The notes under the pieces are model-generated. The model saw only the letters and a list, made by a program, of their open reading frames with translations. It was not told where the DNA came from and searched no databases. From Candidatus Sodaliphilus fimicaballi (GTDB taxonomy: Bacteria > Bacteroidota > Bacteroidia > Bacteroidales > Muribaculaceae), in NCBI GenBank assembly GCA_018065165.1, contig JAGHTV010000474.1:1-7740 (forward strand): 7,740 nt of DNA, read 5' to 3'. Shown here in pieces: positions 1 through 5,082 of this stretch (position 1 is its first letter; each line of letters starts with the position of its first letter). A program made the position numbers and the translations under genes.

Positions 1-74
1 GGCAATGCCTGAGCACCCGCTGTGGTTGCAGCCACAGCAACACATGTAGCAGTTATCGTTTTCATTATATTCAT
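1..74 (-). CDS. N-terminus of an exported protein (partial, signal peptide only)
   Basis: Reading from 74 down to the window edge gives 24 codons beginning MNIMKTITATCVAVAATTAG and continuing AQAL. This is a typical Sec signal peptide: a lysine near the start, then a small-residue hydrophobic stretch and an AGA-QA type cleavage site. No cysteine follows the predicted site, so it does not look like a lipoprotein. A second in-frame ATG at 63-65 (MKTITATC...) would make an equally good or better start, since MK- is a common beginning for such peptides. There is no Shine-Dalgarno sequence; the bases just upstream are A-rich, which is normal in Bacteroidetes. The gene lies 106 bp downstream of the S9B peptidase gene on the same strand. 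I saw no promoter of the TTTG/TAnnTTTG type in that spacer, so read-through from the upstream genes is possible. The mature protein is outside the window and its function cannot be told. Confidence 0.75.
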   Translation of the reverse strand, partial: MNIMKTITATCVAVAATTAGAQAL

Positions 75-102
75 AGTTTTGTTTGTTTTATTTATAAGCT
101 AG

Positions 103-147
103 TTTTCTAGATTATCTAGATTTTCTAGAATATCTAGATTTTCTAGA
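103..147. repeat. Five tandem 9-bp units, each ending in palindromic TCTAGA
   Basis: Five consecutive 9-bp units on the plus strand are TTTTCTAGA, TTATCTAGA, TTTTCTAGA, ATATCTAGA and TTTTCTAGA. The six-base palindrome TCTAGA is perfect in every unit and only the three leading bases vary. These alternate between TTT and TTA or ATA, which gives an 18-bp higher-order period. A sixth CTAG, in AGCTAG, lies just outside at 97-102. The array sits in the spacer between the peptidase gene and the next exported-protein gene, 29 bp before the latter's start. Neighbouring palindromes can pair with each other in RNA as 6-bp stems with 3-base loops, or they could be binding sites for a dimeric protein. The function is not known. 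Confidence 0.9.
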
Positions 148-148
148 A

Positions 149-180
149 TTAACCTTTTAACCCCTTAACCCATTAACCTT
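149..180. repeat. Four tandem 8-bp TTAACCNN units abutting the peptidase stop codon
   Basis: Four 8-bp units on the plus strand are TTAACCTT, TTAACCCC, TTAACCCA and TTAACCTT. They run directly into the TTA at 181-183 that is the complement of the peptidase's TAA stop. Read on the minus strand, TAA triplets recur every 8 bases starting with the real stop codon, so successive ones fall in all three reading frames. One base (148) separates this array from the TCTAGA array. It may be a simple-sequence expansion, a set of backup stop codons, or part of a 3' untranslated element; the sequence alone does not decide. Confidence 0.88.
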
Positions 181-2343
181 TTACTTCAGGAAGTCGTCGA
201 AGTAGCGTGTGATGCGTTCGTGCAGGTGTACGCTCTGGTGTCCTGCCATGTTGTGTCCCTGGCCCGGATATACAAAGAAGTCGGGCTGGGTGCCGGCTGC
301 GATACAAGCCTTGAGGAATGAGTAGGCATGTTGTGGAACCACCGTTGGGTCGTTGCCGCCAATGATGATCTGCAAGCGTCCCTTGAGGTCCTTAGCCTTG
401 GGGATGAGGCTTGTGAGAGCATATCCCTCGGGGTTGCGTTGTGGGGTGCTCATGTAGCGTTCGCCATACATCACCTCATACCAACGCCAGTCGATTACGG
501 GACCGCCAGCCACGCCCACCTTGAACACGTCGGGGTAGTTGGTCATAAGGCTGATGGTCATGAAACCACCATAGCTCCAGCCGTGCACGCCCAGACGGTC
601 GGCATCGACATAGGGCAATGACTTGAGGAGCTCTACGCCACACATCTGGTCCTGCATCTCGACCTGACCAAGCTTGAGGTGGGTTGCACTCTCAAACTCG
701 TGACCACGATTGGCACTGCCGCGGTTGTCAAGGATGAACAGCACATAGCCCTTTTGAGCCATATAGGTCTCCCAACTGCGGCTGCAATAGTGCCAGCGAG
801 CATCAACATTGTGAGCGTGAGGACCGCCGTAAACATACACTACTGTGGGATATTTCTTGGTGGGGTCAAAGTCGGCCGGCTTAACCATGCGATAATACAG
901 GTCGGTCTTGCCATCGGCAGCCTTGATTGTACCCATCTCATACTTGGGCACTGTGTATCCAGCCCAGGGATCCTCGGCTGTGAAATAACGCTTAAAGGCA
1001 CCAGTCTGAGTGTTGACAATGGCTATGTTGCGGGGAACATCGGGTTCCTGATAGTAGTCGATGAGCCACTTGCCGCTAGGACTGAGCGATGCACCGTGCC
1101 AACCCTTGCCACCCTCGTCGATGCGACGACGCTCGCCAGTAATGGTGCTCACGGCAAAGATATTTTGCTGCACGGGGCTGAGTTCGTTAGATGTATAGAT
1201 GATTGATTGTGTCTCGGGGTCAAATCCCAGCACGCTCATCACTACCCACTCGCCCTGAGTGAGCTGACGCAGCTGGTTGCCGTCACTATCGTGCATGTAG
1301 ATGTGGTTGTAACCGTCCTTCTCGCTGAGCATGATGAACCTCTCCTTGTCCCAGGGAAGGAACTGGATGGGACTCTGCGGCTCGACATACTTGAAGTTGA
1401 TCTCGCGATAGAGCTGACGCACGCCACGGCCGGTAACTGGGTTGTAGCTGATGAGGTAGCAGTCGTTTTGCGGACGGTTGAGCTCGAAGATGTAAATCAG
1501 GTCGTCGTCGGGCGACCAAGAGATATTAGTGAAATAGCGGTTGGTGGGGTCGCCACAACGCAGGTAAGTGACGCTATCGGTAGCCAGGTCATAGACGCCA
1601 ATGGTCACCTTGTGCGATGTTTGGCCTGCCATGGGATAGGTCTCGGGGGCAGGTGTAGAGATATAGTTGACAGTGTCGGTGGGTTCGGGGACATCGACCA
1701 GCGGATAGTCGGTCACCATGCTCTGGTCCATGCGATAGAACGCCACCTTGGTGCCTGCGTTGTTCCAAAAGATGCCACCATTGATGCCAAACTCGTTGCG
1801 GTGCACGCTCTGGGCATATACAATCTTGTCGCTGCCATCGGTAGTCACCTGGCGAGTACAGCCCTGCGCGTCCTTCACCCACAGGTTGTGGTCCTTGACA
1901 TAGGCCATAGCACGGCTTGTGGTGTTCCACTGCTTGTCGCTGGCACCCTCGCCCAGTGTAGCCTGACTCCATACTGGTTTCTTGGTCTTTACATTGACTA
2001 GGACGCGTACGCTATCGTTCTGCACCAGTGCCAGTGGTTGGTCCTTGTAGGGGAACTGCAGCCAGGTGAGGTTCCACACCTCACCCACGCCAGCCCACTT
2101 TGAGATTTGGTCTCGGGTAAACAGCAACTTCTCACGCATGGTCTTCATGTCGATAGTGAAGCACGAGTCGCTCACCACATGCAGTGGCTGGTCGCCCATC
2201 CACACTATGTTGCGGTTCTTGGGCACCATGTTGCGATAATTGGTGCCGCCAAAGTTGAGGTCTTCAAGCGTAAACTGTTTTTGTGCCGCAGCCGTGAGAG
2301 TGGTCGCGAGCACGATGAGGGCAATTTTGAAACGGTTTGTCAT
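181..2343 (-). CDS. S9B family prolyl di-/tripeptidyl peptidase (DPP4/PtpA-like), periplasmic
   Basis: A 720-residue serine exopeptidase that should release N-terminal di- or tripeptides ending in proline from peptides in the periplasm. Residues 1-20 form a signal peptide (hydrophobic ALIVLATTLTAAA, cut near AAA-Q). Residues from about 50 to 460 are the DPP4-type beta-propeller, with FYRMDQSM at 202-209 and ISWSPDD. Residues from about 490 to 720 are the alpha/beta-hydrolase domain. The catalytic triad is visible: Ser590 in GWSYGG, Asp665 in GGNDP and His697 in GQGHN, with the same spacing as in Porphyromonas gingivalis PtpA. Glu184 (HRNEFGI) and Glu623 (YEVMYGERY) match the two glutamates that hold the substrate amino terminus in PtpA, so aminopeptidase action is well supported. 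Whether it cuts two or three residues cannot be decided; the whole-length resemblance I recall is closest to PtpA. One oddity is that the histidine usual in the LxHGxxD motif is Ile661 here. The start is firm, because an in-frame stop lies close upstream. The gene follows the penicillin-binding protein by 25 bp, probably in one operon. Confidence 0.95.
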   Translation of the reverse strand: MTNRFKIALIVLATTLTAAAQKQFTLEDLNFGGTNYRNMVPKNRNIVWMGDQPLHVVSDSCFTIDMKTMREKLLFTRDQISKWAGVGEVWNLTWLQFPYKDQPLALVQNDSVRVLVNVKTKKPVWSQATLGEGASDKQWNTTSRAMAYVKDHNLWVKDAQGCTRQVTTDGSDKIVYAQSVHRNEFGINGGIFWNNAGTKVAFYRMDQSMVTDYPLVDVPEPTDTVNYISTPAPETYPMAGQTSHKVTIGVYDLATDSVTYLRCGDPTNRYFTNISWSPDDDLIYIFELNRPQNDCYLISYNPVTGRGVRQLYREINFKYVEPQSPIQFLPWDKERFIMLSEKDGYNHIYMHDSDGNQLRQLTQGEWVVMSVLGFDPETQSIIYTSNELSPVQQNIFAVSTITGERRRIDEGGKGWHGASLSPSGKWLIDYYQEPDVPRNIAIVNTQTGAFKRYFTAEDPWAGYTVPKYEMGTIKAADGKTDLYYRMVKPADFDPTKKYPTVVYVYGGPHAHNVDARWHYCSRSWETYMAQKGYVLFILDNRGSANRGHEFESATHLKLGQVEMQDQMCGVELLKSLPYVDADRLGVHGWSYGGFMTISLMTNYPDVFKVGVAGGPVIDWRWYEVMYGERYMSTPQRNPEGYALTSLIPKAKDLKGRLQIIIGGNDPTVVPQHAYSFLKACIAAGTQPDFFVYPGQGHNMAGHQSVHLHERITRYFDDFLK

Positions 2344-2368
2344 ATTTTCTTAATTGTCATTATTATTG

Positions 2369-4792
2369 TCAAATAGAGTCGGGCGATTCGCTAGGAGCGT
2401 CGGTCATCGGAGCATTCTCCATGAGTCCCAGAGAGTCGATGCCCAAGCTATCGAGGAGCAGCGAGTCGGCCTCGATGAAGGTGCTGCACCCCACATACAG
2501 TGCTGGGTCGATATACGTCTGTGCCTTGCCAAAGCGCGCATGATAAGTCTTGAGGGCACGGTCGTTGAACACCCTCTGGATAAACGCACCACATATGGGC
2601 AACGCCGTGCGGCTGCCCTGCCCCAGAGCACCAGTGCGGAAGTGAATCTGTCGATACTGGCCGCCTACCCACGCACCACACACCAGCTTGGGCGACACGC
2701 ACACATACCAGGCGTCGGCATGGCGGTTGCTGGTGCCCGTCTTGCCACCAAAGTCGGTGTCGTACATCGATGGAGTGATATAGCTGTTGAGTGCCTGCGA
2801 TGTGCCACCGGCATCGGTGCGACCCGCCATGAGCATCTGCTGCATGAGGAACGCCGAGCGATAGCTCAAGGCACGCTCACCCTCGGTAGGAGCCTTATAA
2901 ATCTCGTTGCCATTCTTGTCGAGGATGCGAGTTACCAGCACGGGATCGTGACGCATGCCATTGCCTGCTACGGTACAGTAGCCAGTGACGAGCTCGAGCA
3001 GGTTGACATCGCTAGCACCCAGCATGAGTGCAGGAGTCTCGTCGAGTGTTGACTGTATGCCCATGTCGCGGGCAGTTTGGGCCACCAGGGGCACACCCAC
3101 ATCGAGGCCAACACGCACAGCGATGCTGTTGATGCTCTGAGCAAAGGCGGTGCGCAGAGTGATGTCGGCACCACTGAAGCTACCATTTGAGTTGGTGGGA
3201 TGCCAGTGCTCCATCTCGTGCTTGTCTTGATTGTAGACCAGCGTGTCGAAGAACTGGTCGCGACGGTGTATACAGGGAGCCATGCCATGCTCCATCGCTG
3301 CCGAGTAAACAAATAGCTTGAATGTAGAGCCCGGCTGGTGCATGGCGTGCACATTGTCATACTTCCAGGTCTTGAAGTCAACATCGCCCACCCAGGCCTT
3401 GACATGACCAGTTTGCGGCTCCATGGCAATGAAGCCTGTGTGCATGAAGTGGAGCATGTAGCGTATAGAGTCCATCGAACTCATCTCCATGAACAGACTA
3501 TCGTTCTCGTAGTCGAACAGATGCACACGGTGAGGCTTGTTCATGTAGTAGTTAACCGAGTCGAGGTCGTTGGGATAACGGGCCAGCAGGTTATGGTACA
3601 CATCGGTATTCTGGGCCTTGTCCTCGACGAAATTGGCAATGGGCTTGCCCGATTCATCGACCCAGCAGTCGCCATCGCCCCAGTGCTCCTTGAAGTTGCG
3701 TTGCACCACCTTCATCTTCTCGGTCACGGCCTGCTCGGCATAGCGTTGCATGCGAGTGTCGATGGTGGTGTATATCTTGAGACCGTCGGTATTGAGTTCG
3801 TACCCTGTCTGTGAACACCAGTCCTCGAGGTAGCGTGCCACCTCCTGGCGGAAGTACAGTGCCTGACCATCGTAAGCACTCTCGACCGAGAAGTGCAGCT
3901 CAATGGGCAGTGCCTTGAGCGAGTCGCACTTTTCACGCGAGATGTGACCGTGTGAACACAAGCCGTCGAGCACTACATTGCGACGACGCAAGCTATTCTT
4001 GGGATTGAGGCGAGGATTGTAGGTGCTGGTGGCCTTCAAGAGCCCCACGAGCACAGCACATTCCTGCACCTTGAGCTTGTCGGGGGTGGTGTTGAAATAG
4101 GTCTTAGCAGCAGTCTTGATGCCAAAGGCGTTGCTACCAAAGTCGACCGTATTAGCATACATCTCGAGTATCTCCTGCTTGTTGTAGAAAATCTCGATTT
4201 TAGTGGCTATAATCCACTCCTTGGCCTTCATGATCACCATCTTCACACCAGGAATGTAGCCCAGCAATCCGGTAGTGTACTCCTTGTTGGTACGCATACG
4301 GAACATGTTCTTGACCAACTGCTGAGTGATGGTCGATGCACCGCGGGGACGGCCGTGCAGCAACATGTCTTTTAACGCTGCACCCAGACCGCCAAAGTCG
4401 ATGCCGTGGTGCTTGTAGAAGCGTTCGTCCTCGGTGTCGATGAGCACATTGAAGAACTCGGGGTTTATCTCGTCATATTTTACGGGAGTGCGGTTCTCGT
4501 CAAAGTACTTGCCTATTTCAACGCCATCGGCACTATATATGTAGCTGGCCTCGCTGGTCTTGGGATGCATGATGCTCGATGTAGAGGGCGACTTGCCAAA
4601 GAGCCACAAGAAATTAATGTCGACAGCTATCAAGAACACCAAAAAGCATACCACAAGCGAAGCCACAGCAACACCACACTTGGTGTACCACGGTTTTCCC
4701 TTATACAATGCCTTGTACCAAACCTTAAACTTATGCCAACCGTCGTGTGCCTTATGAATCAACGACTTAACGGCGTCAAAAAAAGTATGCAT
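2369..4792 (-). CDS. Class A penicillin-binding protein (PBP1A type: GT51 glycosyltransferase plus transpeptidase)
   Basis: An 807-residue bifunctional peptidoglycan synthase that polymerises lipid II into glycan strands and cross-links the stem peptides at the outer face of the inner membrane. The order is: a basic cytoplasmic N-terminus (about 1-38); one transmembrane helix (about 39-64, VAVASLVVCFLVFLIAVDIN); GT51 domain (about 90-270); linker with an extra segment (about 365-445); transpeptidase (about 450-740). GT51 motifs are EDERFYKHHGID with presumed catalytic Glu121, GASTITQQL at 151-159, and KQEILEMYAN at 205-214. Transpeptidase motifs are S489-T-F-K492 (active-site serine), S553-I-N555 and K684-T-G686. 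All are intact, so both activities are expected. The C-terminal tail is acidic and contains three DSL units at five-residue spacing (776-790). Length is normal for the family. An in-frame TAA sits directly before the ATG, which fixes the start. It is the first gene after the promoter at 4816-4847. It would be called mrcA or ponA by analogy, but orthology to either is not shown. Confidence 0.96.
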   Translation of the reverse strand: MHTFFDAVKSLIHKAHDGWHKFKVWYKALYKGKPWYTKCGVAVASLVVCFLVFLIAVDINFLWLFGKSPSTSSIMHPKTSEASYIYSADGVEIGKYFDENRTPVKYDEINPEFFNVLIDTEDERFYKHHGIDFGGLGAALKDMLLHGRPRGASTITQQLVKNMFRMRTNKEYTTGLLGYIPGVKMVIMKAKEWIIATKIEIFYNKQEILEMYANTVDFGSNAFGIKTAAKTYFNTTPDKLKVQECAVLVGLLKATSTYNPRLNPKNSLRRRNVVLDGLCSHGHISREKCDSLKALPIELHFSVESAYDGQALYFRQEVARYLEDWCSQTGYELNTDGLKIYTTIDTRMQRYAEQAVTEKMKVVQRNFKEHWGDGDCWVDESGKPIANFVEDKAQNTDVYHNLLARYPNDLDSVNYYMNKPHRVHLFDYENDSLFMEMSSMDSIRYMLHFMHTGFIAMEPQTGHVKAWVGDVDFKTWKYDNVHAMHQPGSTFKLFVYSAAMEHGMAPCIHRRDQFFDTLVYNQDKHEMEHWHPTNSNGSFSGADITLRTAFAQSINSIAVRVGLDVGVPLVAQTARDMGIQSTLDETPALMLGASDVNLLELVTGYCTVAGNGMRHDPVLVTRILDKNGNEIYKAPTEGERALSYRSAFLMQQMLMAGRTDAGGTSQALNSYITPSMYDTDFGGKTGTSNRHADAWYVCVSPKLVCGAWVGGQYRQIHFRTGALGQGSRTALPICGAFIQRVFNDRALKTYHARFGKAQTYIDPALYVGCSTFIEADSLLLDSLGIDSLGLMENAPMTDAPSESPDSI

Positions 4793-4815
4793 TTATTTTT
4801 TCATTAATGTAGGGG

Positions 4816-4847
4816 CAAATTTACACATAATTCACAACAACACCAAA
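4816..4847 (-). promoter_or_regulatory. Bacteroidetes-type promoter for the PBP and peptidase genes
   Basis: On the minus strand a -33 box TTTG (complement of 4844-4847) is followed after exactly 20 bp by a -7 box TAAATTTG (complement of 4816-4823). This fits the published Bacteroides primary sigma factor consensus TTTG, 19-21 bp, TAnnTTTG. Transcription should start about 4-8 bases downstream, near 4808-4812, leaving an untranslated leader of roughly 16-20 bases before the PBP ATG at 4792. The leader is A-rich and has no Shine-Dalgarno sequence, as expected in this phylum. No competing promoter was seen in the 25 bp gap before the peptidase gene. Confidence 0.8.
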
Positions 4848-4888
4848 GCAACCTGCCTTAAAAAAGGTCAAGGCACTGGGCAAGACAC

Positions 4889-4924
4889 AAAAAGACCCCT
4901 TGGACAGATTCGTCCAAGGGGTCT
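4889..4924 (-). terminator. Intrinsic terminator of the modular surface-protein gene
   Basis: A perfect inverted repeat, GACCCCTTGGAC and GTCCAAGGGGTC (4894-4905 and 4912-4923), encloses a six-base loop; an A-T pair at 4893/4924 extends the stem to 13 bp. On the minus strand it is followed at once by five T's (complement of 4889-4893). On the plus strand no T-run follows, so it works in one direction. It lies 45 bp after the stop codon of the surface-protein gene and just upstream of the PBP promoter, insulating the two transcription units. Confidence 0.93.
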
Positions 4925-4968
4925 AGTTATTGTAAAGTTTAAGTCTTATCGGTTATGACTCGACAGGC

Positions 4969-5082
4969 TTACTTCTTTTGACCCATTACATTGTACTTAA
5001 CGCCATCCTTAACGATGATTACCTCACCGTTCTCGATAGTCTTGTAAGCCTTAGCACCAGCAACTGTGATGTCGTTGACACC
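4969..5082 (-). other. Short conserved C-terminal tail, possible T9SS-like sorting signal
   Basis: The last 37 residues of the modular protein include GVNDITVAG, KTIENGEVIIVKDG and YNVMGQKK. The pattern 'ENG-x-hydrophobic-hydrophobic-I-x-K/R-D/N-G-x-x-Y-N-x-x-G' is a recurring C-terminal ending of exported Bacteroidales proteins. It resembles the last strands of the type IX secretion C-terminal domain but is shorter than the usual 70-80 residues. Assignment as a sorting signal is inference. Confidence 0.5.

Noticed and set aside
75..102. Promoter for the partial gene at 1-74
   Set aside because: No TAnnTTTG or TTTG box was found on the minus strand in the whole 75-180 spacer, only A-rich leader sequence and the tandem arrays.
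1207..2001. Plus-strand open frame of 264 codons inside the peptidase gene
   Set aside because: It lies opposite conserved beta-propeller sequence of the peptidase; the translation is a Val/Ala/His-rich shadow with no known motif.
2340..2360. Six-codon minus-strand ORF (MTIKKI) whose TGA overlaps the peptidase ATG
   Set aside because: The ATGA overlap would allow translational coupling, but the ORF is very short and lies in an A-rich gap where such frames arise by chance.
4854..4875. Weak inverted repeat TGCCTT/AAGGCA upstream of the PBP promoter
   Set aside because: Only six base pairs with a ten-base loop and no T-run; the strong hairpin at 4893-4924 already accounts for termination.
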